A stretch of 61,937 nt of DNA, taken from NCBI GenBank assembly GCA_002305755.1, contig DBQV01000008.1:1-61937 (forward strand), in the 5' to 3' direction. Both the position numbers and the translations under genes were made by a program. Below, in pieces: positions 27,580 through 36,090 of this stretch (position 1 is its first letter; every line of letters starts with the position of its first letter). Source of the stretch: Christensenella sp. UBA1385 (GTDB taxonomy: Bacteria; Bacillota; Clostridia; Christensenellales; Aristaeellaceae). Below the pieces are notes generated by a model. The model had not been told where the DNA came from, did no database searches, and saw only the letters and a list, made by a program, of their open reading frames with translations.

Positions 27580-27977
27580 CGCGCGGTGCCGGCCTTAGGC
27601 GCTTCCTGATCGCCGCCGCCGTCGGGCTGGCGGTGGCTTTCGTGCTGCTGCTGTCCCGCGGCACGCTGCGGGGCGTGCCGCACGATCAGGCGCTGACGGA
27701 CCTGAGCGACGCCTTCATGGTGCCCGGCATCATGATGCTGTGCGCGGGCGGGATGCTCTTTGTGGCGGACAGGGGCACCTTTGACATGCTGCGATTCGGT
27801 GTCGGCAAGGTGCTGATGCTGGTGCGCGGCGGGAAGCACCGCGCGGAGAAGCCCAAAACCTATTATGATTACATGGAAAGCAGGCGGACGGGGCGCGCGA
27901 GGGGCTATGCCTTCCTGATCTGGACGGGCCTTGCCTTCCTGCTGCTGTCGCTTGCTTTCGCGGCGGCCTTTGTCTGA
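27576..27977 (+). CDS. Small membrane protein, DUF3899-like
   Basis: 133 residues with three hydrophobic helices (about 9-26, 48-64 and 113-132) and a cytoplasmic loop with YYDYMESRR. The pattern resembles DUF3899, whose function is unknown. It overlaps the ATPase gene by four bases, so it is probably an accessory subunit of the expanded transporter. Confidence 0.65.
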   Translation: MTRGAGLRRFLIAAAVGLAVAFVLLLSRGTLRGVPHDQALTDLSDAFMVPGIMMLCAGGMLFVADRGTFDMLRFGVGKVLMLVRGGKHRAEKPKTYYDYMESRRTGRARGYAFLIWTGLAFLLLSLAFAAAFV

Positions 27978-28000
27978 CGGACAAAAAGGAGAGATGAGTA

Positions 28001-28993
28001 ATGAAACATACGGACGGCGTCCGCTGGGGCATCATCGGGGCGGGAGGCATCTCGACCAGGTTTGCCGGGGTGCTGGCTGGCGAGCAGGGCATGGCCCTGA
28101 GCGCGGTCTATAACCGGCACATCGACCGGGCGGAGAGTCTGGCGGCGCGCTTTGAGGGCTGCCGCGCGGTGGACGATCTGGACGCTCTGCTGTCGATGGA
28201 CGAGATCCGGGCCGTCTACATCGGCCTGACCAACGACAGGCACCTGCCCGCCGCCCTGCGGGCCATGGAGGCGGGCAAGGCCGTGCTGTGCGAGAAGCCG
28301 ATGGCCCTGAGCGCGGCGGATGCGCGCACCATGGCCGACTGCGCGGCCAAAAACGGCGTGCTGCTGATGGAAGCCATGTGGACGCGCTTTCTGCCCGTCA
28401 TCCGCCGGGTGAAAGGTTGGGTGGAGGAGGGCCGCATCGGCGCGGTGCGCCTGGCCGAGGCGAGCTTCTGCTTTTACAGCGAGTTTGACCCGAAGAGCCG
28501 CCTGTACGTGAAGGAGATGGGCGGCGGCGCGCTGTACGATGTGGGCGTGTACGCCGTGGAACTGATCACGGGACTGCTGGGCAGGCCGGACCGCGTGAAC
28601 TGCGCCCTGCATGTCGGGCCCTCCGGGGTAGACGATCTGAGCGTGGTCAATCTGATCTATGACAACGGGGCCATCGGCACGGCCACCAGCGGCATCATGG
28701 CCTCCGCGCCCGCCGCGGCAGCCCTGCGCGGCGAAAGGGGCAGCATCGAGATCCCGCGCGACTTTTACCGGGCCGACAGGGCGGCGCTCTATGATGGGAA
28801 GGGGCGCCTGATCGAGGAGTGCACCGACAGCTTTGAGGACGGCTTCATCTACCAGATCCGCCACTTCGCCGGGCTGTTGCGCGAGGGAAGGCTTCAGAGC
28901 GACATTATGCCGCTGAGCGATTCCGTGGACTGCGCGGCCATCTTTGATACGGCCCTCCTCGGGGCGCGCTGGCCCTCGCCTCTATGCTATTGA
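28001..28993 (+). CDS. Gfo/Idh/MocA family oxidoreductase
   Basis: 330 residues. The N-terminal Rossmann fold has GIIGAGGISTRFA, and the family lysine motif CEKPMALSAADA ends the NAD(P)-binding domain. The C-terminal alpha/beta domain contains GGGALYDVGVYAVEL. Members oxidise or reduce sugars, inositols or bile pigments. The location, 23 bases after the DUF3899-like gene and behind AAAAAGGAGAG, suggests it processes the imported compound, but substrate cannot be assigned. Confidence 0.9.
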   Translation: MKHTDGVRWGIIGAGGISTRFAGVLAGEQGMALSAVYNRHIDRAESLAARFEGCRAVDDLDALLSMDEIRAVYIGLTNDRHLPAALRAMEAGKAVLCEKPMALSAADARTMADCAAKNGVLLMEAMWTRFLPVIRRVKGWVEEGRIGAVRLAEASFCFYSEFDPKSRLYVKEMGGGALYDVGVYAVELITGLLGRPDRVNCALHVGPSGVDDLSVVNLIYDNGAIGTATSGIMASAPAAAALRGERGSIEIPRDFYRADRAALYDGKGRLIEECTDSFEDGFIYQIRHFAGLLREGRLQSDIMPLSDSVDCAAIFDTALLGARWPSPLCY

Positions 28994-28994
28994 T

Positions 28995-29025
28995 GGCGGG
29001 AAAGTGAATATCCGCTTTGTTTTTT
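28995..29025 (+). terminator. Probable intrinsic terminator of the Opp-type operon
   Basis: GCGG pairs with CCGC across an 11-nt loop, followed by TTTGTTTTTT. The stem is short but the T-rich tail is long, and it precedes a new promoter. Confidence 0.5.
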
Positions 29026-29050
29026 CAGCGTATCTGCGCGCGTTCTGCGA

Positions 29051-29079
29051 TTGACAGAATCCCTGATTTAAGATAATAT
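29051..29079 (+). promoter_or_regulatory. Strong sigma-A promoter of the molybdenum-cofactor operon
   Basis: TTGACA (29051-29056), exactly 17 bases, TAATAT (29074-29079). This is the most consensus-like promoter in the window. The transcript should begin near 29086, just before the folded leader. Confidence 0.85.
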
Positions 29080-29090
29080 ATTCACAATTT

Positions 29091-29210
29091 CATAGACGGT
29101 TTCCGAGCTTCAGCGCCTAAAAGGCAACTCATGGCGCTGGGGCCTTGCCCAAGGGCAAAGGGCCGGGGCGAAAACGCCCTGACCTTCCGTGTTTGAAAAG
29201 GAGACAGCGG
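29091..29210 (+). promoter_or_regulatory. Probable Moco (molybdenum cofactor) riboswitch aptamer
   Basis: The leader can fold as P1 GTTTCC (29099-29104) with GGAGAC (29200-29205), a 7-bp stem CAGCGCC/GGCGCTG, a stem around TTGCCC-AA-GGGCAA and a GGGCG-AAAA-CGCCC tetraloop hairpin. Short stretches TTTCCGAGC and TTCCGTGTTTGAAAAGGAGA resemble the Moco RNA family leader of E. coli moaA (compare CCCGTATCTGGAAAGGTG). It lies between a strong promoter and the molybdenum genes, which is where this family occurs. The expression platform (29206-29297) contains GCGGG/CCCGC and an SD-proximal CTTT/AAAG pairing; whether control is by termination or translation is unclear. Confidence 0.7.
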
Positions 29211-29297
29211 CGCGGCGGGCCGGACCCGCGGCGGGGCAGTGAGGCCATCTGTTCTCCTTAGGGGGCAGGTGGCTTTAATGATGAAAGGGGTGCGCGC

Positions 29298-30329
29298 GTG
29301 AGGAAAGTGGCGGTGGAGCAGGCCGTGGGGCAGACGCTGTGCCACGATATGACGGCCATACTGGAAAACGGCTTCAAGGGCGTGCGCTTCAGGCGCGGCC
29401 ATGTGATCGCCCAGGAGGACGTCGAGGCGCTGCGCGCCATGGGCAAGCGGCATGTGTTCGTATGGGAGCCGGAGGCTGACGAGGTGCACGAGGATGACGC
29501 CGCGCGCCTGCTGGCGGAGGAGATGTGCGGCGAGGGCATTTCGCTGAGCGGTCCCTCCGAGGGAAAGATCACGCTGACTGCCTCGCGGCCAGGTCTCTAC
29601 CGGGCGGACAAGGCGGCCCTGCGAGAGATCAACGGCGTGGGCGACTATACCGTGGCCAGCCGTGCGGGCAATACCGCGGTGCGGGACGGCGATAAGCTGG
29701 CCGGCGCGCGCATCGTGCCGCTGGTGACGAAACGGGAGACGGTGGAGCGCGCGCTGGCCATCGCGCGGGCGCACCGCCCTGTGCTGAGCGTGCTGCCCTA
29801 CCGCCCGCTGAAGACCGCCATCATCATCACGGGCAACGAGGTCTACGAGGGCCTGATCCGGGATCGCTTTGAGCCCGTGCTGCGGGAAAAGCTGCCCGCC
29901 TATGGGGCCGTGATCATCGGTGTGACCAAGTGTCCGGACGAGCTTCCGAGGCTCACCGCGGCGCTGGAAGGGTATCTGAGTCAGGGCGCGCAGCTGGTGC
30001 TGATGACGGGCGGCATGTCGGTGGACCCGGACGACCTCACCCCCTCGGCCATCCGCGCCTCGGGCGCGCGCCTTGTGATGCAGGGTGTGCCGATGCAGCC
30101 GGGCAACATGCTCACGCTGGCCTACCGGGGAGAGGCGGCGATCCTTGGCGTGCCCGGGGCCTCGCTGCACTCGAGGGTGACCAGCCTGGACGTTTTCCTG
30201 CCGCTGATCTTCGCCGGCGTGGAACCGCAAAAAGAGTGGATCAGCGCTCTGGGGGACGGCGGCCTGTGCCTTGACTGCGAAAACTGCGTTTTTCCGCGCT
30301 GCGCCTTCGGCAGCGCGATGGGAAACTGA
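29298..30329 (+). CDS. Molybdopterin-binding protein with a C-terminal cysteine cluster
   Basis: 343 residues starting at a GTG with AAAGGGG seven bases upstream. The second half is a MoCF_biosynth domain (AIIITGNEVYEG, LMTGGMSVDPDDLTPSAI, GNMLTLAYRGEAAILGVPGA) as found in MoeA and MogA, but the N-terminal half is not a MoeA N-terminal domain. The last 25 residues carry CLDCENCVFPRC, four cysteines suited to binding a metal or Fe-S cluster. The role is unknown; first position behind the riboswitch suggests insertion, handling or sensing of the cofactor. Confidence 0.8.
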   Translation: MRKVAVEQAVGQTLCHDMTAILENGFKGVRFRRGHVIAQEDVEALRAMGKRHVFVWEPEADEVHEDDAARLLAEEMCGEGISLSGPSEGKITLTASRPGLYRADKAALREINGVGDYTVASRAGNTAVRDGDKLAGARIVPLVTKRETVERALAIARAHRPVLSVLPYRPLKTAIIITGNEVYEGLIRDRFEPVLREKLPAYGAVIIGVTKCPDELPRLTAALEGYLSQGAQLVLMTGGMSVDPDDLTPSAIRASGARLVMQGVPMQPGNMLTLAYRGEAAILGVPGASLHSRVTSLDVFLPLIFAGVEPQKEWISALGDGGLCLDCENCVFPRCAFGSAMGN

Positions 30330-30354
30330 CACAATGAGCAAAGGAGAGAGGATC

Positions 30355-31134
30355 ATGAAAAAACTGGCGGTGTGCGCGCTGAGCCTGCTGCTGGCGCTGG
30401 CTCCGACGGGCCTTGGCAGGGCGGCGGAGGAGACGGAGCTGTATGTGCTGGCGGCGGCCAGCCTGACCGACGTAATGGCCCAGATCGGCGAGGCCTACCG
30501 GGAAACGGCCCCCGACGTGAGGCTCACCTTTGTGTTTGATTCGTCCGGCACCCTGCAGAGCCAGATCGAAGCCGGCGCGCCCGCGGACATCTTCGTTTCG
30601 GCCGCGCAAAAGCAGATGAACGCGCTGGAAGAAGAGGGCCTGATCGTGAAGGAGAGCCGCAGGGACCTGCTGGTGAACAGCGTCGTGCTGATCGTGCCCG
30701 CCGATTCGGAAGCGGCGATCTCATCCTTTGAGGATGTGGAGGACGAGAAGGTGAAGATGGTGGCCATCGGCGATGAGAGCGTGCCGGTGGGGCAGTACAC
30801 ACAGGCCATCTATGAGCATCTGGGGCTGTGGGAGGCCGTGAAGGCCAAGGCCAACCTCGGCAGCAATGTGCGCGCCGTGCTGGCCTGGGTGGAATCCGGT
30901 GATGTGGACTGCGGCGTGGTCTACGCGACCGACGCGGCTTCCACGGACCGCGTGCGGGTTGTGGCGCAGGCCCCCGAGGGCAGCCACCAGCCCGTGATCT
31001 ACCCCGCGGCGGTGGTCGCCGCCACGCAGCGGGCGGAGGCCGCGCAGGCCTTCCTTTCCTATCTCGCCGGCCCGGAGGCGCGCGCGCTGTTTGAGGCGGC
31101 GGGCTTCACCATGGCGGAATCCGCGGCGGAATAA
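30355..31134 (+). CDS. modA: Molybdate ABC transporter binding protein
   Basis: 259 residues. A signal peptide ends near residue 22, and no lipobox cysteine is visible. ModA features are LYVLAAASLTDVMAQIG, FDSSGTLQSQIEAGAPADIF, VNSVVLIVPAD and GVVYATDA. It binds molybdate or tungstate outside the membrane. The start at 30355 is behind AAGGAGAG; an ATG at 30334 is less likely because it contains that SD. Confidence 0.95.
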   Translation: MKKLAVCALSLLLALAPTGLGRAAEETELYVLAAASLTDVMAQIGEAYRETAPDVRLTFVFDSSGTLQSQIEAGAPADIFVSAAQKQMNALEEEGLIVKESRRDLLVNSVVLIVPADSEAAISSFEDVEDEKVKMVAIGDESVPVGQYTQAIYEHLGLWEAVKAKANLGSNVRAVLAWVESGDVDCGVVYATDAASTDRVRVVAQAPEGSHQPVIYPAAVVAATQRAEAAQAFLSYLAGPEARALFEAAGFTMAESAAE

Positions 31135-31150
31135 GCGATACCAGATCCCC

Positions 31151-31181
31151 GTCCCGCCCGGCGCTATGCGCCGGGCGGGAC
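31151..31181 (+). other. 14-bp GC hairpin between modA and modB
   Basis: GTCCCGCCCGGCGC pairs perfectly with GCGCCGGGCGGGAC across a TAT loop, with no T-run after it. It probably stabilises the modA 3' end or causes partial termination. Confidence 0.75.
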
Positions 31182-31201
31182 CTTGAAGCATGGAGGGCTT
31201 T

Positions 31202-31876
31202 TTGAACCTTAGCCCCTTGGTCATTTCCTTTCAGGTCGCCATCCCGGCAGGGCTTCTCACTTTCGTGCTGGGGGTGTGGGCCGCTCACGCCGTGACCCGC
31301 GCGGGGCGGCTGCAGAACCTCTGGGACGGGCTGCTGACGCTGCCCATGGTACTGCCCCCGACGGTGGTGGGCTATTTTCTGCTGCTGATCTTTGGGAAAA
31401 ACGGCCTGCTGGGGGGCCTGCTCTACCGCGCCGGGCTGTCGGTGGTGTTCACGACGCAGGGGGCGGTGATCGCGGCCACGGCGGTCAGCTTTCCGCTGAT
31501 GTACCGCGCGGCGCGAGGGGCCTTTGAGCAGCTGGATGAAAACCTGATCAGCGCCGGGCGCACGCTGGGCCTGAAGGAGAGCACCATCTTTTTCCGCGTT
31601 GTGATGCCCGGCTGCTGGCCCGGCATCGCCGCGGGGGCCCTGCTGGCCTTCGCCCGCGCGCTGGGCGAGTACGGGGCCACCAGCATGCTGGCGGGCAATA
31701 TCCCGGGCAAAACGCAGACCATGTCGCTGGCCGTCGCCTCGGCGGTGGCGGGCAATAACCGCGCCCTGGCCTCGCACTGGGTCGCGGTGATCATGGGGAT
31801 CTCGCTGATCACCATGCTGGCGCTCAACATCCTGACGGGCCTGCAGCGCCGCGCGCTCGGAAAGGCGACGAACTGA
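31202..31876 (+). CDS. modB: Molybdate ABC transporter permease
   Basis: 224 residues with five to six helices and the ModB coupling loop (AARGAFEQLDENLISAGRTL) followed by ALGEYGATSMLAGN. I chose the TTG at 31202, which gives L-NLSPLVISFQVA, the usual ModB N-terminus, with GGAGG six bases upstream. The ATG at 31190 in the same frame contains that SD. Confidence 0.92.
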   Translation: MNLSPLVISFQVAIPAGLLTFVLGVWAAHAVTRAGRLQNLWDGLLTLPMVLPPTVVGYFLLLIFGKNGLLGGLLYRAGLSVVFTTQGAVIAATAVSFPLMYRAARGAFEQLDENLISAGRTLGLKESTIFFRVVMPGCWPGIAAGALLAFARALGEYGATSMLAGNIPGKTQTMSLAVASAVAGNNRALASHWVAVIMGISLITMLALNILTGLQRRALGKATN

Positions 31877-32931
31877 TGGCGCTTGAGGTGGATATCCGCA
31901 AAAGGCTGGGCAGCTTCCATCTGGACGCGCGCTTTGCCTTCGACGGCGGCACCATGGCGCTGCTGGGGGCCTCCGGCTGCGGCAAGAGCCTTACGCTGCG
32001 CTGTATCGCGGGCATCGTGAAGCCCGAGGAGGGGAGCATCAGGCTGAACGGCAAGACGCTCTTTGATTCCGCCCGCGGCATCGATCTGCCGCCGCAGCAG
32101 CGCCGCGTGGGCTATCTGTTTCAGCATTACGCGCTGTTTCCCAACATGACGGCGCGGCAGAACGTGGAGATCGCCGCGCGCGGCAGCCGCCGGGAGCGCC
32201 GGCAGCAGGCGGAGGAACAGCTGCGGGCCCTGTATCTGGAGGGCCTCGGGGACCGGTATCCCCATCAGCTCTCGGGCGGACAGCAGCAGCGGGTGGCGCT
32301 GGCCCGCATTTTTGCCAGCGGGCCTGATATCCTGCTGCTGGACGAGCCTTTTTCCGCGCTGGACAGCTACCTCAAGTGGCGCATCGAGATGGAGCTGTCC
32401 GACACGCTGTCGCGCTTCGGGCGGCCCGCGCTCTTTGTCTCGCACGACCGCGACGAGGTCTACCGCCTGTGCGGGGAGGTTTGCGTGATGCAGGATGGCA
32501 GGACGGAACCACCCGTCAGCGCGCGCAGGCTCTTCCTGGCCCCGCAGACGCTGGCCGCCGCCCTGCTCTCGGGCTGCAAGAACTTTTCACGCGCCAGGCG
32601 CTTGGGCGAGCGCCTGGTGGCCGCGCTCGACTGGGGCTGCGAGCTGGAAACGGAGAGCCCGGTGCCCGAGGAGACCGCTTACATCGGCGTGCGGGCGCAC
32701 CGGGTGCGCCCCGCGCAGACAGGCGATCCGGGCGCCATCCCCTGCCGGGTAGACCGCGTCACGCAGGAGCTGTTTTCCACCGCGGTCATGCTGCGGCCCG
32801 CCGGCGCGCCGGCGGGGGGCGACTGGGGCCTGCTCCGCATGGAGCTGCCCAAGGAGCAGTGGCAGGCCCTGCACGCTGCCGGCAGGCTGGCCGTGCGCAT
32901 CCCGGGGCAGGACATCATGTTTCTCAAATGA
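31876..32931 (+). CDS. modC: Molybdate ABC transporter ATPase
   Basis: 351 residues. Walker A GASGCGKSL, Q-loop FQHYALFPNM, signature LSGGQQQRVALAR, Walker B LLLDEPFSALD and H-loop SHDRDEV are intact. The C-terminal 110 residues form a TOBE/MOP-like oxyanion-sensing domain. It overlaps modB by one base. Confidence 0.95.
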   Translation: MALEVDIRKRLGSFHLDARFAFDGGTMALLGASGCGKSLTLRCIAGIVKPEEGSIRLNGKTLFDSARGIDLPPQQRRVGYLFQHYALFPNMTARQNVEIAARGSRRERRQQAEEQLRALYLEGLGDRYPHQLSGGQQQRVALARIFASGPDILLLDEPFSALDSYLKWRIEMELSDTLSRFGRPALFVSHDRDEVYRLCGEVCVMQDGRTEPPVSARRLFLAPQTLAAALLSGCKNFSRARRLGERLVAALDWGCELETESPVPEETAYIGVRAHRVRPAQTGDPGAIPCRVDRVTQELFSTAVMLRPAGAPAGGDWGLLRMELPKEQWQALHAAGRLAVRIPGQDIMFLK

Positions 32932-32951
32932 ATCGGTCAAGGAGAATGAAC

Positions 32952-34181
32952 GTGTCAAAATTTGTCAGCATCGATCAGGCGCTGGACGTCATGCTGGGGC
33001 GCATCGTCCCTGTGGGAGGGGAAAGCCTGCCCCTGCACCTGGCGGCGGGCCGCGTGGCCCTTGACACTGTGCGCGCGTCGCGCAGCATACCGCCCTTTGC
33101 CCGCTCGCCCTACGACGGCTACGCCTTCCGCGCGCAGGATACGCAGGGCGCGGGGAAGGACAAGCCCGTCACGCTGCGCGTGGTGCGCCTGATGGCCGCG
33201 GGCAGCCCCGCTGGCGGGCGGCTGGGGCCCGGCGAGGCAGTGCGCCTGATGACGGGCGCGCCCGTGCCGCCCGGCGCGGATGCCGTGGTGAAGTACGAAA
33301 GCACCGAGTTTACCGAGGCCGAGGTGCGCCTCTTTGAGGCCGCCCGCCCGGGCCAGGATGTCATCCCCGAGGGGGAGGACATACGCGAGGGGGAGATCAT
33401 CCTTTCGGCCGGCGAGCGGCCGGACGCCGCGGCCCTGGGCATGCTGGCCGCGCAGGGCCTGCAAAGCCTGCGCGTGTTCAGGCGGCCCGCTGTGGGCCTG
33501 CTTTCCACCGGCAGCGAGCTGGCGCGGCCGGGCGATGAGATCGGCGACGGCAGGATACACGATTCCAACCGCTATTCTCTGGGGGCCGCCTGTGAGCGGC
33601 TGGGCCTTGAGACCATATCGATCGGCGCGCGGGCGGACACCAGGGAGGGCATCGCGGAGGGGATCCGAGAGGGCCTTGCACGGTGCGACGCGCTGATCAC
33701 CACCGGCGGCGTGTCGGTGGGCGACTATGACTTTACCGCGGAGGCGGCGGAGGATGCGGGCACCGAGATCCTGGTGCGCAATGTGAACATGAAGCCCGGC
33801 GGCACCTGCGCGCTGGGCCTGGCGGGGAGCAAGCCTGTGTTCTGCCTGTCGGGCAACCCGGCCTCCTCCCTGATCGCCTTTCTGGTGCTGGCTCAGCCCT
33901 GCCTGAAAAAGCTGAGCGGCCTGTCCGAAACGCTCAGCCCGCGCCTCAGCCTGCGGCTGGCCGCGCCCATCAAAAAGCCCAGCCCCAAGCCCCGCCTGAT
34001 CCGTGGCCACCTGGACCTGTCGCGGGGCGAGGCCCTGCTGGTGCCGCACGAGGGGCAGGGCAACGGGGTGCTGCGATCTATGCGCGGCTGCGACCTGATC
34101 GGCCTCATCCCCGAGGGCTCGCCGCCGCTGGCGGCAGGGGAGCGCATCGAGGCCCTGCTGGTGAGCGCCTATGAAGGATAG
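32952..34181 (+). CDS. moeA: Molybdopterin molybdenumtransferase
   Basis: 409 residues, full-length MoeA: N-terminal domains with SRSIPPFARSPYDGYA-type sequence, LMTGAPVPPGADAVV, the MoCF_biosynth core STGSEL...ITTGGVSVGDYD, and a C-terminal beta domain. It inserts molybdenum into adenylated molybdopterin. The GTG at 32952 has AAGGAG seven bases away, whereas the ATG at 32946 is only one base from it, so the GTG is the better start. It overlaps moaA by 11 bases. Confidence 0.94.
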   Translation: MSKFVSIDQALDVMLGRIVPVGGESLPLHLAAGRVALDTVRASRSIPPFARSPYDGYAFRAQDTQGAGKDKPVTLRVVRLMAAGSPAGGRLGPGEAVRLMTGAPVPPGADAVVKYESTEFTEAEVRLFEAARPGQDVIPEGEDIREGEIILSAGERPDAAALGMLAAQGLQSLRVFRRPAVGLLSTGSELARPGDEIGDGRIHDSNRYSLGAACERLGLETISIGARADTREGIAEGIREGLARCDALITTGGVSVGDYDFTAEAAEDAGTEILVRNVNMKPGGTCALGLAGSKPVFCLSGNPASSLIAFLVLAQPCLKKLSGLSETLSPRLSLRLAAPIKKPSPKPRLIRGHLDLSRGEALLVPHEGQGNGVLRSMRGCDLIGLIPEGSPPLAAGERIEALLVSAYEG

Positions 34182-35124
34182 CTTTGGGCGGGAGATCCGC
34201 TACCTGCGGGTCTCTGTAACGGACAGATGCAACCTGCGCTGCGCCTATTGTATGCCGGAGGCAGGCGTGGAGGACAAGGGCCACGACGGTGTGCTGCGGG
34301 TGGAGGAGATCATCCGGATCGTGCGCGCCGCGGCGGAGCTTGGCATCAGCAAGGTGCGCCTCACGGGAGGAGAACCGCTGCTGCGGCCGGGCTTTGTCAA
34401 GCTCTGCGAGGGCATCGCGGCCATCCCCGGCATTGAGGAAACGGTGCTGACCACCAATGGCCTGCTGCTCCCCCGCATGGCTGAAGACCTCAAAAAGGCG
34501 GGCATCAAAAGGGTCAATATCAGTCTGGATACGCTGGACGAGGGCAAGTACCGCCGCATCACGCGGGTGGGCAGCCTTGAGGGCGCTCTCTCCGGCATCG
34601 AGGCGGCCAAGAAGGCCGGGCTTTACCCCATCAAGATCAACGCCGTGCTGATCCGGGGCTTCAACGACGATGAGCTGCCCGCGCTTGCCGCGCTGAGCAT
34701 GGAAAGGGACGTGCATGTGCGCTTCATCGAGCTGATGCCCATCGGCGAGGGCCTGCGCTTCTGGCCCGGGGGCTATCTGTCCGCGGAGGAGGCGACCGGC
34801 ATGATCCCGGGCCTTGAAAGCCTGGACAAGACGGACGGCGTGGCCCAGGTCTGGCGTCTGCCGGGCGCCGCGGGTACGGTGGGCTTTATCAAGCCGGTCA
34901 GCCATCACTTTTGCTCCGGCTGCAACCGCCTGCGCCTGACGGCGGACGGTATGCTGAAGCCCTGCCTGCACTCGGACAGGGAGATCCCCGTGCGCGGCCT
35001 GGAGGGCGAGGCGCTGAAGGAGGCCTTCTGGCAGGCCATCCGCGCTAAGCCCGCCGAAAACAGGGAAATGTCGGAGGCGCTGCCCAGCCGCGCGGGCCGG
35101 CGCATGAACAGCATCGGAGGATGA
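34171..35124 (+). CDS. moaA: GTP 3',8-cyclase (radical SAM)
   Basis: 317 residues. The radical-SAM cluster ligands are C20, C24 and C27 (RCNLRCAYCMP), and the second cluster motif FCSGCNRLRLTADG...CL is near the C-terminus. The chain ends in the functional GG pair. It makes 3',8-cyclo-GTP in the first step of cofactor synthesis, with MoaC. Confidence 0.97.
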   Translation: MKDSFGREIRYLRVSVTDRCNLRCAYCMPEAGVEDKGHDGVLRVEEIIRIVRAAAELGISKVRLTGGEPLLRPGFVKLCEGIAAIPGIEETVLTTNGLLLPRMAEDLKKAGIKRVNISLDTLDEGKYRRITRVGSLEGALSGIEAAKKAGLYPIKINAVLIRGFNDDELPALAALSMERDVHVRFIELMPIGEGLRFWPGGYLSAEEATGMIPGLESLDKTDGVAQVWRLPGAAGTVGFIKPVSHHFCSGCNRLRLTADGMLKPCLHSDREIPVRGLEGEALKEAFWQAIRAKPAENREMSEALPSRAGRRMNSIGG

Positions 35125-35125
35125 G

Positions 35126-35608
35126 ATGAGCGATTTTACGCACTTCAACGGCGCGGGGCGCGCCAGAATGGTGGATATCGGCGGCAAGGAGGATACGCTG
35201 CGGACGGCTGTGGCCGCCGGCGAGGTGAGCGTGAACCGCCAGACCTTCGCCCTGATCCGATCGGGCGGCATGAAGAAGGGAGACGTGCTGGGCACGGCGC
35301 AGATCGCGGGCATCATGGCCGCCAAGCGCACCTGGGAGCTGATCCCCATGTGCCATCAGGTGGCGCTGATGGGCGTGGACATCTCCTTTGAGATGGACGA
35401 AGAAAACAGCCGGGTGCTGATCCGCGCCTCGGTGTCCTGCCGCGGCGCGACGGGCGTGGAGATGGAGGCGCTCACGGCGGTCAGCGCCGCGGCGCTCACG
35501 GTCTACGATATGTGCAAGGCCGTTCAGCGGGATATCGCTATCGGCGGCATCCGCCTGCTGGAAAAGCTGGGAGGCAAATCCGGCCACTATATCAGGGAGG
35601 GTGAATGA
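35126..35608 (+). CDS. moaC: Cyclic pyranopterin monophosphate synthase
   Basis: 160 residues, normal MoaC length. Conserved parts are MVDIGGKEDTLRTAVA, LIPMCHQVALMGVDI and TGVEMEALTAVSAAALTVYD. It converts cyclo-GTP to cyclic pyranopterin monophosphate. It begins one base after moaA. No moaD or moaE gene lies in this window, so those must be elsewhere. Confidence 0.97.
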   Translation: MSDFTHFNGAGRARMVDIGGKEDTLRTAVAAGEVSVNRQTFALIRSGGMKKGDVLGTAQIAGIMAAKRTWELIPMCHQVALMGVDISFEMDEENSRVLIRASVSCRGATGVEMEALTAVSAAALTVYDMCKAVQRDIAIGGIRLLEKLGGKSGHYIREGE

Positions 35609-35609
35609 G

Positions 35610-36089
35610 ATGGGCTATCAGGCGGCGGTGATCACCGTCAGCGACAAGGGCAGCCGGGGCGAGCGGGCGGATACCAGCGGCCCCGCCGTGCGGCGTATGC
35701 TGGAGGAGGACGGCTGGCAGGTGGGCCATACCGACATCGTGCCGGACGAGCCGGAGGAGATCAGGGCGCGGCTCATTTTCTGCGCGGACGAACTGCATAT
35801 GAACCTGGTCGTGACCACGGGCGGAACGGGTTTTTCGCGGCGCGACAACACGCCCGAGGCCACGATGGCGGTGGTGGACCGGGCGGTGCCCGGCATCCCG
35901 GAGGCCATGAGGGCAAGGAGCCTCAGCGTCACGCCCCTCGGTATGCTGTCCAGGGCCGCGGCGGGCCTGCGGGGCGACTGCCTCATCATCAATCTGCCGG
36001 GCAGCGAGAAGGCCGCCAGGGAATGCCTGGAGGCCGTGCTGCCCGCGCTGAAACACGCAATGAATATGATCAAGGGAGAGGGACACTGA
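35610..36089 (+). CDS. Molybdopterin adenylyltransferase, MogA/MoaB family
   Basis: 159 residues: AVITVSDKGSRGERADTSGP, VVTTGGTGFSRRDNTPEAT and a C-terminal INLPGSEKAARECLEAVLP are typical. It activates molybdopterin by adenylation. I chose the ATG at 35610, about nine bases after AGGGAGG; the GTG at 35601 is too close to that SD. Confidence 0.93.
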   Translation: MGYQAAVITVSDKGSRGERADTSGPAVRRMLEEDGWQVGHTDIVPDEPEEIRARLIFCADELHMNLVVTTGGTGFSRRDNTPEATMAVVDRAVPGIPEAMRARSLSVTPLGMLSRAAAGLRGDCLIINLPGSEKAARECLEAVLPALKHAMNMIKGEGH

Positions 36090-36090
36090 A

